Assembly: GCF_900115055.1 (NCBI RefSeq) | Contig: NZ_FOVD01000002.1 | Span: 124,001-188,000 of the forward strand | Length of the DNA stretch: 64,000 nt | Direction of reading: 5' to 3' | Source: Chryseobacterium oleae | Lineage (GTDB): Bacteria > Bacteroidota > Bacteroidia > Flavobacteriales > Weeksellaceae | Part shown: piece by piece, positions 23,555-31,782 of the stretch | Layout of the letters: each line of letters opens with the position of its first letter | How positions within the stretch are numbered: position 1 is the first letter of the stretch | Made by a program: the position numbers and the translations under genes | Notes under the pieces: generated by a model | Databases searched by the model: none | What the model was told of the DNA's origin: nothing | Seen by the model: only the letters and a program-made list of their open reading frames with translations

Positions 23555-24205
23555 TCAATCAATAATGTGGTTTTCTAAGGCATATTTTACAATTCCTACG
23601 GAATTTTTTGCGTTTAATTTGAGAAGAATTCTTTTGCGGTGGGTTTCTACGGTATTGATACTTATAAAAAGTTTTTCAGAAATATCTTTGCTGCTGAAGC
23701 CGTCGCATATCAGTTTAAGGATCTCCATTTCTCTGCGTGTGAGAGGTTCTTTGATGTGAGGATTGGGTTTTCCTTCCTCACTGCTGATAAAGTTGATCAT
23801 TCTTTCTTTTGCGTTGTCGCAGATATAGATCTCATTCAAGAGCAGCGCATTGATGGATTTCAGGAATTCATCGTATCTGCTGTTTTTGTCAAGATAGCTC
23901 TTTATACCTTTGTTAAAAAGCTTCCGGATGTCAATCATATCATAACTATTGCCTATGACAATAATCTTGATTTTTTTGTCTTTTGAGGTAATGTCTTCTA
24001 CGAGTCTGAAAATATCGGTAAGCATCAGCATATTGGAGCTTATGACCAGGATTTCAGGGGGATCTTCTTTTAATTGTTCAAATAAGGGTTCATAAGAATT
24101 ACAAATGTCAATCGTGTTAAAAATTTTGCTCTGTGAGAGCAGTTTTGATAAACCTTCTGTATACAGTAATGGCTCATCAAAAATGGTTAATCTCGGTTTC
24201 ATCAT
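23555..24205 (-). CDS. LuxR/NarL-type regulator with degenerate receiver domain
   Basis: This 216-residue protein has a receiver-like N-terminal domain (residues 1-125) and a LuxR-type HTH (about 148-210: LTRREMEILKLICDGFSSKD, ISEKLFISINTVETHRKRIL). The phosphoacceptor Asp at the end of strand 3 is missing: in PPEILVISSNML the aligned position is Ser56. Phosphorylation by a histidine kinase is therefore unlikely. This is the same overall build as CsgD, the atypical LuxR-type master regulator of curli in enterobacteria. It faces the curli operon tail to tail, about 400 bp away. Control of the curli promoter is inference from position and architecture. Confidence 0.85.
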   Translation of the reverse strand: MMKPRLTIFDEPLLYTEGLSKLLSQSKIFNTIDICNSYEPLFEQLKEDPPEILVISSNMLMLTDIFRLVEDITSKDKKIKIIVIGNSYDMIDIRKLFNKGIKSYLDKNSRYDEFLKSINALLLNEIYICDNAKERMINFISSEEGKPNPHIKEPLTRREMEILKLICDGFSSKDISEKLFISINTVETHRKRILLKLNAKNSVGIVKYALENHIID

Positions 24206-24430
24206 GGTTAGTTTTGTTTATATAAAAATATAAAAAAAACTTTACATTTTACATAAAAATAACAATTAATTGTAATTTTTTACATAATAAATGATCGTAA
24301 AATTGAATTTTTATTGATTATTTGATAAATAATTCTCTTATCGTGGAGTTTTGAATGTAAATTTTAGAGTTATTGTAGTTAATATGTTGTATTAGTGAGT
24401 GTTTTGGTGTTATTGAATCTAAAATAAAAA

Positions 24431-24901
24431 TTATTTAACTAACACGGTAGGGATATGTTTCACCGGAAAATTCACCGAGCGGGCAATAAAACAAAACTGA
24501 CCTGCTTTATGATGAAGCTCCTTCGCTTTTTCCACCATAGATTCTTCCGCAACAGTTACAGTAGGGTGTAAAGTAATTGAAGTGAAATTTCCACTGCCAT
24601 CAGCCGTTTCAGTCATAATTCCGGTAGCTTCGTCTGCGTAATCAGTGACAATGATGCCTTCCTCAGAACAGAAATGAAGATACCAGAGCATGTGGCAGGA
24701 GGAGAGGGAAGAAAGAAACAGATCTTCCGGGTTATGCTTGGTCTTATCTCCACGGAAGGCGGGATCAGAAGAGCCTTCAATAACGGCTTTATTTTCAATA
24801 TGGATGGTATGGCTCCTTTCGTAGTTTTTGTAGCTGCTGGTGCCTTTTCCTTTGTTTCCTGTCCAGATGATTGTTGATTTGTAATGATGTTCTTTGCTCA
24901 T
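24431..24901 (-). CDS. OsmC-family peroxiredoxin-like protein
   Basis: This 156-residue protein has the OsmC/Ohr fold features: an N-terminal basic strand region (TIIWTGNKGKGTSSYKNYER), NPEDLFLSSLSSCHMLWYLH with the peroxidatic-type Cys, and a C-terminal QFCFIARSVNFPV with the second Cys. YhfA/OsmC-type members reduce organic hydroperoxides. It is cytosolic and apparently monocistronic. The upstream 225 bp on its left (24206-24430) are AT-rich with no visible gene. Confidence 0.87.
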   Translation of the reverse strand: MSKEHHYKSTIIWTGNKGKGTSSYKNYERSHTIHIENKAVIEGSSDPAFRGDKTKHNPEDLFLSSLSSCHMLWYLHFCSEEGIIVTDYADEATGIMTETADGSGNFTSITLHPTVTVAEESMVEKAKELHHKAGQFCFIARSVNFPVKHIPTVLVK

Positions 24902-24998
24902 TCTTTAATTTTTTGTTTAAGTTGAAAAATAAAAAAGGTATTTACTAAAATTAAGTAAATACCTTTTCATATGGTTAAAAAGAGTTTATAAATTAAAA

Positions 24999-26420
24999 TT
25001 AATTCTTTATAAGTTTTTTTGTAGTTGTTGTTCCGTTTTCGAATGTGATTTTTGCGAGGTAAGTTCCTTTTAATAATTCTGAAAGATTGGTATTGTTATC
25101 TTTTAAAATTTTCACAATTTTTCCATTAATAGAATAAATTTCTATTTTACTTACTTTTTCTTTTGTGCTGAAAACTAAGTTTTGTTTAACAGGATTCTCA
25201 AATGAAATAGAGGAGATATTTGTTTTTGTATGATTTGAAACAGATAATGTAGAAGTATTCAACGTAAATTTTAAAATATTATTTGCGCCTTTTGTAGTAA
25301 TAATACTACTGTCGTTAATAATCATTTCACCAATAAAATTTGGTGTTCCTGTTGTTTCAGAATAATAATTAAAGATAGAATCAACAGCTCCGGTTGATGT
25401 AATTTTAGAAATAAAAAATGTTTCACCCATCGATCCGGTTAATCCGGAAATATAATAATTCCCATTTTTTTCGGTAATTATGGACGATAATGCCATTACG
25501 TTGAAAGGGAAGGAATTGCTATCAAACACAAAAGTATTATCGTGATCTCCGTTGGGTTTTATTCTAAAGATTTCATTATTTATATTTGAACATACAATAT
25601 TGTTATTGCTATCCATAAAAGCAGAACCAGCACCTCCCGGATCTGATGTAAAAGCTAAAATACCATTATTTCCGAAACTCGTAAGAGCTTGTCCGTTATT
25701 GTCATATTTTGCTAAAGCACCATACGTATATACGTTTGTATTATTGTGATTGCTGATAAAGCTAATAATATTGGATTGATTATCTAAGAATATAAAATTT
25801 CCAGGAGTATGGAAAGAACCATTATTTCCAAAAGTGGTGTCAATACTTCCGTTGCTGTTTAATCGGTAAATGCTTTTATAATGAATATATGGTCCAGGAT
25901 CGGATGTTGCTTGTCCGTAAACTATTATTTTATCATTTTGAAGATAAAAGCCATAACCTACACTGTTGAAATCTGTTCCGATGTTTTCAATTTTAGCAAT
26001 TCCATTTATTCCAAATGTTGTATCGAGTAGTCCGTTTGGAAGTAATCTCACAATAGCAGATCCATTAGTATAAAAACACATGACGAGAATTTTACCGTCT
26101 GTTTGTTTTTTTAGCTCACTTTGTACGGCACTGAAATAATTACTAATTATTGTCTCTCCGTTATTTCCGAAAGAAGTATCAACTGTTCCGTTAGCATTAA
26201 GTTTAGATATAGCACATTCAGGGCCTGCCAGCGAGGGATTGTCTTTTGCGTAAGTAAAATAAATGCTGTTATCTGAATTTTGAACAATTCTTGTCTCATA
26301 GTAATTAGCACTTGTGAGAGTATATTTTCCGTTTGAAGCAAAAGAATTGTCGTATGATAGAATTTGCCCAAAAGCAACCTGTGCCGCAAGAAGCAGTACA
26401 AGAAATAATTTTTTTGTCAT
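24999..26420 (-). CDS. Secreted delta-60 repeat protein with T9SS type A sorting domain
   Basis: This 473-residue protein has a signal peptide (MTKKLFLVLLLAAQVAFGQ). At least five delta-60-type repeats follow with the pattern NGxxDTSFGNNG (NANGTVDTSFGNNGE, LPNGLLDTTFGING, NSNGSIDTTFGNNGSF, DNNGQALTSFGNNG). It ends in a C-terminal sorting domain: IEIYSINGKIVKIL, then LKGTYLAKITFENGTTTTKK. The tail directs export across the outer membrane by the Bacteroidota type IX system. Each repeat is probably a propeller blade. The protein's own role is unknown; surface exposure is expected. Confidence 0.9.
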   Translation of the reverse strand: MTKKLFLVLLLAAQVAFGQILSYDNSFASNGKYTLTSANYYETRIVQNSDNSIYFTYAKDNPSLAGPECAISKLNANGTVDTSFGNNGETIISNYFSAVQSELKKQTDGKILVMCFYTNGSAIVRLLPNGLLDTTFGINGIAKIENIGTDFNSVGYGFYLQNDKIIVYGQATSDPGPYIHYKSIYRLNSNGSIDTTFGNNGSFHTPGNFIFLDNQSNIISFISNHNNTNVYTYGALAKYDNNGQALTSFGNNGILAFTSDPGGAGSAFMDSNNNIVCSNINNEIFRIKPNGDHDNTFVFDSNSFPFNVMALSSIITEKNGNYYISGLTGSMGETFFISKITSTGAVDSIFNYYSETTGTPNFIGEMIINDSSIITTKGANNILKFTLNTSTLSVSNHTKTNISSISFENPVKQNLVFSTKEKVSKIEIYSINGKIVKILKDNNTNLSELLKGTYLAKITFENGTTTTKKLIKN

Positions 26421-26454
26421 TGTGTACGTGTGTTTTAAGATTGCAAATATAACA

Positions 26455-26486
26455 AAAAACCTCCAGCACGGAGCCGGAGGTTTAAA
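26455..26486. terminator. Terminator hairpin
   Basis: AAACCTCC-A-GC pairs with GC-C-GGAGGTTT around ACGGA, with an A run left and Ts right. It lies downstream of the rng-type gene (minus strand) and upstream of the T9SS-cargo gene. Confidence 0.7.
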
Positions 26487-26493
26487 TTTTGTC

Positions 26494-28053
26494 TTAATTA
26501 GAAAATTCTATCAATTCTTCTTTCTTCGAATTGTAGATTTTATATTCTAAATATTTAAAAGAATCCCTTGGGATGATGGTTACCCATTTTTTGTATTTAA
26601 TGAACCATTTCATCTGGATACTTTTGATGCCTTTGGTAAGGTAGGCTTCCACGAAAGGGTGTACATGCAGGAAAATCTTTCCTTTCTCTTTCTGCAGGAT
26701 GCTTCTGAGAGTTTCACCCATTCTTTCCACGATTACGATCGGAGCTACGATTTCTCCGTCTTTGTTCGGGTTTTCTTCTTTGGTTTCAATCTGTTTTTCC
26801 GGGCGGTTTCTTTGTCTGGTGATCTGAATCAGTCCAAACTTGCTCGGAGGAAGAATTTTGTGGCGAGCTTTGTCGCGCTTCATTTCTTCTTTCAGGTGTT
26901 CGTAGAGATCCCTTCTGTGGTCGGGATTCTGCATATCGATGAAGTCGATTACAATGATGCCTCCCATATCCCGGAGACGAAGCTGTCTGGCAATTTCGGT
27001 GGCTGCCATCTTGTTCACTTTCAGAGCGTGTTCTTTGTTTACGGCGGTTCCGGTAGTGATATTGTTTCCGGAGTTGACGTCAACGACGTGGAGGGCTTCT
27101 GTGTGTTCAATAACGAGGTAAGCACCTTTTGAACTTGGAATATTAACGTGTTTACCAAAACTCTGTTTGAGCTGTTTTTCAACGTTGTAATATTCGAGAA
27201 GAGGAATGTGGGAATTATAAAACTGAACAATATTCTTTTTTTCAGGGGCTATGACCTCCACATAGTTGGTCATTTCGTCTACCATTTGCTCATCGTCACA
27301 GATGATGCTCACGAAATCCTGATTGAAATTGTCCCTTAAAATAGCTGAAGCTTTGTCTTCTTCGCTTAAAACTCTGGCTGGAACCTTACTTTTCTGAATG
27401 TTTTTGAATGTAGTTTCCCATTTCTGGATCAGCTGATTCATGTCATTGTGAAGGTCTGCTACTTTTTTTCCTTCCGCTACTGTTCTTATGATGACACCAA
27501 AACCTTCTGGTTTGATGCTATCGATAAGGGTTTTCAGTCTTTCTTTTTCCTCAGTGGTTCTGATTTTTTTGGAAATGGAAACTTTGTTGTCGAAAGGGAT
27601 CAGGACCAGAAAACGTCCTGTCAAAGAAACCTGGGTAGAGATCCTGGGACCTTTTGTAGAAATGGGTTCTTTGGTAATTTGAAGCAGAACGAGATCGTCT
27701 TTTGCAATGACTTTGTCTACGGTTCCGTTTTTGTCTATTTCGGGTTGTATCTCGAAATTTTTTAAGCTTGAAGTGCTCTGTTTTTTAGAAATAGTATCTT
27801 TTAAAAACTTTCTGTAGGTAAGATATTGTGGTCCCAGATCCTGATAATGCAGGAATGCATCCTTATCGTACCCGATATTTACGAATGCTGCATTCAGGTT
27901 AGGTGCCAGTTTTTTTACTCTTCCTACAAACAGATCTCCAACTATAAATTCGCTTTTGTCCTCTTGCTCATGAAGTTCACATAGTCTTCCGTCTTCCAGC
28001 AGTGCAATCTTTGTAAGATCATCTTCATGCGAAACTATTAGTTCTTTCTTCAT
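26494..28053 (-). CDS. rng: Ribonuclease G/E family endoribonuclease
   Basis: This 519-residue protein has the RNase G build: an S1 domain near the start (GDLFVGRVKKLAPNLNAAFV, then GYDKDAFLHYQDL) and the RNase E/G catalytic domain with STKGPRISTQVSLTGRFLVL. The metal-binding Asp residues are in VVDVNSGNN and VIDFIDMQN. RNase G matures 16S rRNA and degrades mRNA. The length fits RNase G (about 490-520), without the long RNase E scaffold. It is downstream of HU and the 29-residue basic protein gene on the same strand, separated by 234 bp of AT-rich DNA. Confidence 0.92.
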   Translation of the reverse strand: MKKELIVSHEDDLTKIALLEDGRLCELHEQEDKSEFIVGDLFVGRVKKLAPNLNAAFVNIGYDKDAFLHYQDLGPQYLTYRKFLKDTISKKQSTSSLKNFEIQPEIDKNGTVDKVIAKDDLVLLQITKEPISTKGPRISTQVSLTGRFLVLIPFDNKVSISKKIRTTEEKERLKTLIDSIKPEGFGVIIRTVAEGKKVADLHNDMNQLIQKWETTFKNIQKSKVPARVLSEEDKASAILRDNFNQDFVSIICDDEQMVDEMTNYVEVIAPEKKNIVQFYNSHIPLLEYYNVEKQLKQSFGKHVNIPSSKGAYLVIEHTEALHVVDVNSGNNITTGTAVNKEHALKVNKMAATEIARQLRLRDMGGIIVIDFIDMQNPDHRRDLYEHLKEEMKRDKARHKILPPSKFGLIQITRQRNRPEKQIETKEENPNKDGEIVAPIVIVERMGETLRSILQKEKGKIFLHVHPFVEAYLTKGIKSIQMKWFIKYKKWVTIIPRDSFKYLEYKIYNSKKEELIEFSN

Positions 28054-28287
28054 TTTGTTATAAGATAAAAATTATTAAGATTATAGGGAACTGGCGTATT
28101 TTTTAGCAGATAAATAATACTAAATATAAGAATTTTGAACGAAAATGCTCTATCTTTTTAAAAATATCTGCAAAAGCCCATGTTTGCCCCGGAATCTTAT
28201 AGTTGCAAACAAAAATATAGTCGGTGAACTTTAAATAATTAAAAACACCAACTATATTATTATATTGTAAATCTCGAGAAAAAGAGA

Positions 28288-28377
28288 TTATTTTTTCTTA
28301 TGTCTGTTTGCTCTTCTTCTTTTCTTTCTCTTGTGAGTTGCAACCTTGTGTCTTTTTCTTTTCTTTCCGCTTGGCAT
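28288..28377 (-). CDS. 29-residue, extremely basic conserved-looking small protein
   Basis: ATG at 28375-28377 opens a 29-codon frame ending in TAA. The product begins MPSGKKRKRHKVATHKRKK and ends RHKKK; about two thirds of the residues are Lys, Arg or His. I recall closely similar short frames next to rng or HU genes in other Bacteroidota, and such composition is typical of small ribosomal proteins. Published F. johnsoniae ribosome structures include a lineage-specific small protein (bL38), but I cannot confirm that this is it. It lies 42 bp downstream of HU on the same strand. It is too short for usual ORF calling. Confidence 0.75.
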   Translation of the reverse strand: MPSGKKRKRHKVATHKRKKRRRANRHKKK

Positions 28378-28419
28378 AATTTTAATTTTTTAGTAACTAG
28401 TTAATATTCAGTTAATGTT

Positions 28420-28710
28420 TTATTTTACTGCGACTTTAGTTTTTACTTTCTCTACAAAAGATTTTGAAGGTTTGAAAGCAGGAATGTTATGAGCAGGAAT
28501 CTCAATTGCAGTGTTCTTAGAAATATTTCTTCCTGTTTTAGCAGCTCTTGTTTTAATGATAAAAGATCCAAAACCTCTCAGATAAACGTTATCCCCATTA
28601 TACATAGAAGTCCTGATCTCCTGCATAAAAGCTTCTACAACTTTCTGTGTTTCATTCTTTTCTGTTCCCAACTTATTTGAGATGGTGTTTACCAATTCTG
28701 CCTTTGTCAT
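28420..28710 (-). CDS. HU/IHF-family DNA-binding protein
   Basis: This 96-residue protein is a full HU-type fold. The N-terminal helices are MTKAELVNTISNKLG and TQKVVEAFMQEIRTSM. LRGFGSFIIKTRAAKTGRNI leads into the DNA-binding arm, and AIEIPAHNIPAFKPSKSF is the conserved arm return. It bends and compacts DNA as a dimer. The 29-residue basic protein gene follows on the same strand. An AT-rich 138 bp separates its start from the regulator gene to the right. Confidence 0.92.
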   Translation of the reverse strand: MTKAELVNTISNKLGTEKNETQKVVEAFMQEIRTSMYNGDNVYLRGFGSFIIKTRAAKTGRNISKNTAIEIPAHNIPAFKPSKSFVEKVKTKVAVK

Positions 28711-28848
28711 TTCCTTTTTTAATTTTAAATTTTAGGTGTGCAAATTTAGTTAAAAAAATTGAATACTAGCAAATTAGTGGCAAAATATTTTTGTTTAAAG
28801 AGTTGGAGTTTTCTTGTTTACCCAATATTAATATTACATTAAATCTCT

Positions 28849-29520
28849 CTACATGCTGGAATTGTAGTAGCCGTTTTCCACACAGAACCGGATGAGATGC
28901 AGTTTTGTCTTCAGTCCCAGTTTTTCCGTCAACCTGTTGATATACGTATCGATGGTACGTGCGCTGAGGTTCAGTTTTTCTGCAATTTCTTTGTTGCTGT
29001 AGCCTTCGTAACAAAATTTCATCAGCTGAATTTCGGTAGGGCTAAGCTCTTCCTGACCTTTTTTCTGCCTTTCCATATAATTCTGTACAGCGAGTGGCTG
29101 TTGCTCCCATTCTTTGGAGTATTTTTCATAATCGAAGCTATCTGAAGCAATGCTGCCCTTGATGAGATCTTTGATGATTGTACTCTTTTTTTCGCAGTAA
29201 TAAACGTTGGGGATTTTTGAAAGAATTTCAGCCATATCTTCCTGATACGTACTGGAATAAGTAACGATAGGAGTTTCCGTATTGTTTTTACGGATGTATT
29301 TGATGGCTTCTATTCCGCTTAGCACGGGCATAAACAGTTCTATGATAAACACGTCTTCCTGTCTCCTGTAAATCCTGTTCACAAGCTCATGGCCGTTGTT
29401 ACAGTCATTCAGAAGCATATAGAAGGGATTTTCCATAAGCGTTTTGATCATGATCTTCTTAAAGTAGAAATCACTGTCAGCTATAGAAAACCTTACTGTG
29501 TTTGATAATAATTTACTCAC
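28849..29520 (-). CDS. LuxR/NarL-type response regulator with Glu at the phosphoacceptor site
   Basis: This 223-residue protein has a receiver (residues 5-125) and a C-terminal LuxR HTH (LSPTEIQLMKFCYEGYSNKE, IAEKLNLSARTIDTYINRLT). The acidic pocket (IADSD) and the MPVLSG turn are intact, but in DVFIIELFMPVLSG the phosphoacceptor position is Glu61 instead of Asp. Asp-to-Glu can mimic the phosphorylated state in some response regulators, so it may be permanently active or signal-independent. It is transcribed divergently from the T6SS genes 180 bp away. It is a good candidate regulator of the tssD promoters. Confidence 0.87.
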   Translation of the reverse strand: MSKLLSNTVRFSIADSDFYFKKIMIKTLMENPFYMLLNDCNNGHELVNRIYRRQEDVFIIELFMPVLSGIEAIKYIRKNNTETPIVTYSSTYQEDMAEILSKIPNVYYCEKKSTIIKDLIKGSIASDSFDYEKYSKEWEQQPLAVQNYMERQKKGQEELSPTEIQLMKFCYEGYSNKEIAEKLNLSARTIDTYINRLTEKLGLKTKLHLIRFCVENGYYNSSM

Positions 29521-29700
29521 TTTTAATATCGATTTGGTATAGGATATTTAAAATTCAGAGGCCTAATTTAGGAAAAACTAATGAAAGTGGAAATTAAACT
29601 TAGGTTAAATAGGGTTTTTCCGAAATTACCTTAGGGAAAATACGTATTGTGCATAAAATTTTTTTTTTATATTTTCACAGGCCAAACAAATCGCAAATAT
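29521..29700. promoter_or_regulatory. Divergent control region between the regulator and the T6SS operon
   Basis: It holds the palindrome CCTAATTTAGG (29562-29572) and the pair TTTTCC/GGAAAA near 29617-29640. A possible plus-strand promoter is TTG (29647) with TATATTTT (29668-29675) 18 bp on. The double dyad of the tssD genes is not present here. Confidence 0.35.
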
Positions 29701-30234
29701 ATGTCTTCTAACAGGGAAAAAAAATTAAACAAATCTGACGTCAGAGTAGGCATTTGGAAGTTTATTCTATCTTTCGCCGTTCTGTCGGTGGTATCTTTTC
29801 TGTGTTTATTTCTCTTTTTTAAAAGCTACAGTATACAACGGGAAGGAATTGCCAGAGAAGCAGACGCTTATAAAGAACTGATGCGCCGCGGCGATGTTCT
29901 TAGAGATCATGTAGAAAATATCTACAACAAGATGAACCAGCTAAATGAAGGTAAAGTAAAGAGTGAAACCTTTCTTAAAACCAGCATTATGGATGATGTA
30001 GCGGATGCAAGAAATGCCATGGGCAAGGACAGTGCTGATAATTTTAAACATTATGCAGTTCTGATGAAACAGATAGGGTCTATGCTGACTTTAAAGAACA
30101 ATATTCTGGAGGTAGAGTACGATAAAAAGATTGTTCTCAGAGATCTTGATGAATGCCTGCAGAAAATGCAAAAAGCAAACAAGGAGCTTAAAAAAGATCC
30201 TACGAGACATTTTACAGGGCCTAAAGGAAGATAA
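29701..30234 (+). CDS. TssO-like T6SS membrane protein 1
   Basis: The start is the Met before SSNREKKLNKSD, 18 codons inside the longest frame, which runs upstream through the promoter-like region. The product of 177 residues has one N-terminal transmembrane helix (about residues 15-41, FILSFAVLSVVSFLCLFLFF) and a periplasmic helical tail. In subtype-iii T6SS, TssO is a single-pass protein of about this size in the Bacteroidota-specific trans-envelope complex. The following gene has the same build, so the operon may hold two TssO-type subunits. It is first in the operon tssO-tssO-tssP-tssR. Confidence 0.7.
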   Translation: MSSNREKKLNKSDVRVGIWKFILSFAVLSVVSFLCLFLFFKSYSIQREGIAREADAYKELMRRGDVLRDHVENIYNKMNQLNEGKVKSETFLKTSIMDDVADARNAMGKDSADNFKHYAVLMKQIGSMLTLKNNILEVEYDKKIVLRDLDECLQKMQKANKELKKDPTRHFTGPKGR

Positions 30235-30254
30235 TTAAGAAAAAAAGAAAACTT

Positions 30255-30779
30255 ATGCAGGGACATATTACATTATCCAAAAAAGAAAGGCATTATCAGT
30301 TTCTTTATTTAATACTGATGCTTTTAGCGGCTATGATATTCCTCGGGATCATCTTTTTAAAAGGATTTGAATCTCCATTTTCAGATGAGGATGTAAGAGG
30401 AATAGAGAGTATTGAACAGAAAAAAGCGTTCGAAAGCCAGCAGAAAATCTTACAGCCTGTGATGGACAGTACCTATATCAGGATCAGCAGAATCAAAGAT
30501 AAAGCTCCGGAACCTTTTGTGGAAGATAATATCTCTCAGGACATCAATGGTCTTGCGAGCTATTTTCATGGTAAAGATGTTGTGGATATCCGTAAAGATG
30601 CCTATCCACAGATCGCAAAATTCTACAAAATGTATTTTGACGACAAAAAAATTATTTCCATAACCACAGAAGATGTAAAAAGATTTGACAAGGAGGTTGA
30701 AGACTGTAGAATTGGCTTTAAAAACAAGCAGAGCTACATTAATGAAAGAGAAAATGCAAGAAGGGAAAGAACTCAGTAA
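30255..30779 (+). CDS. tssO: TssO-type T6SS membrane protein 2
   Basis: This 174-residue protein opens with LSKKERHYQFLYLILMLLAA and one transmembrane helix (residues about 14-36). A periplasmic helical region with the FESPFSDEDVRGIESIEQKK linker follows. Sequence start, length and topology fit TssO of flavobacterial T6SSiii better than the preceding gene does. The start is 20 bp after the previous stop and the end is 49 bp before tssP. A role as part of the alternative membrane complex is from family knowledge. Confidence 0.75.
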   Translation: MQGHITLSKKERHYQFLYLILMLLAAMIFLGIIFLKGFESPFSDEDVRGIESIEQKKAFESQQKILQPVMDSTYIRISRIKDKAPEPFVEDNISQDINGLASYFHGKDVVDIRKDAYPQIAKFYKMYFDDKKIISITTEDVKRFDKEVEDCRIGFKNKQSYINERENARRERTQ

Positions 30780-30828
30780 TCAGAGAAATAAACATTAAAG
30801 GAATAAAACACATCACAATCACTTAACT

Positions 30829-31737
30829 ATGAATTATTTTCAAAAAAACAAAAAGAACATTATTATCGGTGTTATCGCAACGCTGCTCATTGCAGCCCTC
30901 GTTGCGCTATGGCTGCAGAAAAAAGTCATCCATTCTGCCGATGATATTGTAGGAATCGTGAACCCCACCTCATTATCAGTAGGAGATACGCTGTTATTTG
31001 AGGACAAAACCCAGTTTGCCAAAACTAAAAAATGGAATTTTGGAGACGGGACAACCTCCGACAAAAGCACAGGAATCCACTTTTACAACAAACCAGGGTA
31101 CTATCTGATCAGTTTGATTATCGATAGCAAGTATACCAAAACCTTCCCGGTAATGGTATCGTCAAGAGCCCAGAAGGTAAAAGATACGATAAAGAGCGTT
31201 ACAATGATCGAAGCTGATGCACAAGCCAGACAGTATGAAAATGTACAGTTCCGCGCTGTTTCAGATGCAACACGCTTTGCATGGAAGTTTGGCGAAACGG
31301 GAAATACAGATTCCAAAGATAAGGTAGCCTTCTATTCTTACAAAAAACCGGGAGACTACCGTGTAGCATTATACACAGAGGAAAGCGAGGAGCCTATTTA
31401 TCACAATATCAGAATTGTTCCAGCCTATAATTCTTTAGAAGAGGAAGAGGTACCTGTAGAAGATTCTTACAAATTGATTGACGACGATTTCAAATACCAC
31501 CTGCAGCAGATTGCCAACGGGAACAGTTTTAATATGCATTACAACTACCTGCTGAATAAATATCTGTGTAACAATGAAAATACAGTGGTAAAAGTAAGCG
31601 ACAGTAAAGCCAATAACTTCTATATGTATTGTGCCGGACTTCAGTTTGACAAAAATATTGTGATCCAGACTGTAAAAGTAAACTTTGACGACAGGCAGAG
31701 CTGTGTAACAAAAGTTGACATCAACCAAAGCAAATAA
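30829..31737 (+). CDS. tssP: TssP-type T6SS protein with PKD domains
   Basis: This 302-residue protein has one N-terminal transmembrane helix (IIIGVIATLLIAALVALWL). Two PKD-like domains follow: LLFEDKTQFAKTKKWNFGDG with TTSDKSTGIHFYNKPGYYLI, and VQFRAVSDATRFAWKFGETG with VAFYSYKKPGDYRVALY. A C-terminal domain of about 90 residues carries Cys residues (YLLNKYLCNNENTV, YMYCAGLQF). This build is that of TssP in Bacteroidota T6SS. It would span the inner membrane with the PKD domains in the periplasm, next to TssO and TssR. Confidence 0.85.
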   Translation: MNYFQKNKKNIIIGVIATLLIAALVALWLQKKVIHSADDIVGIVNPTSLSVGDTLLFEDKTQFAKTKKWNFGDGTTSDKSTGIHFYNKPGYYLISLIIDSKYTKTFPVMVSSRAQKVKDTIKSVTMIEADAQARQYENVQFRAVSDATRFAWKFGETGNTDSKDKVAFYSYKKPGDYRVALYTEESEEPIYHNIRIVPAYNSLEEEEVPVEDSYKLIDDDFKYHLQQIANGNSFNMHYNYLLNKYLCNNENTVVKVSDSKANNFYMYCAGLQFDKNIVIQTVKVNFDDRQSCVTKVDINQSK

Positions 31738-31782
31738 TAGGATCCGGATTTCCGGACACACCAATCATTAAAATAAAATAGG

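Noticed and set aside
28054-28287. Additional gene or RNA between the 29-residue protein and rng
   Set aside because: AT-rich sequence without a convincing frame or stable conserved fold visible by eye.
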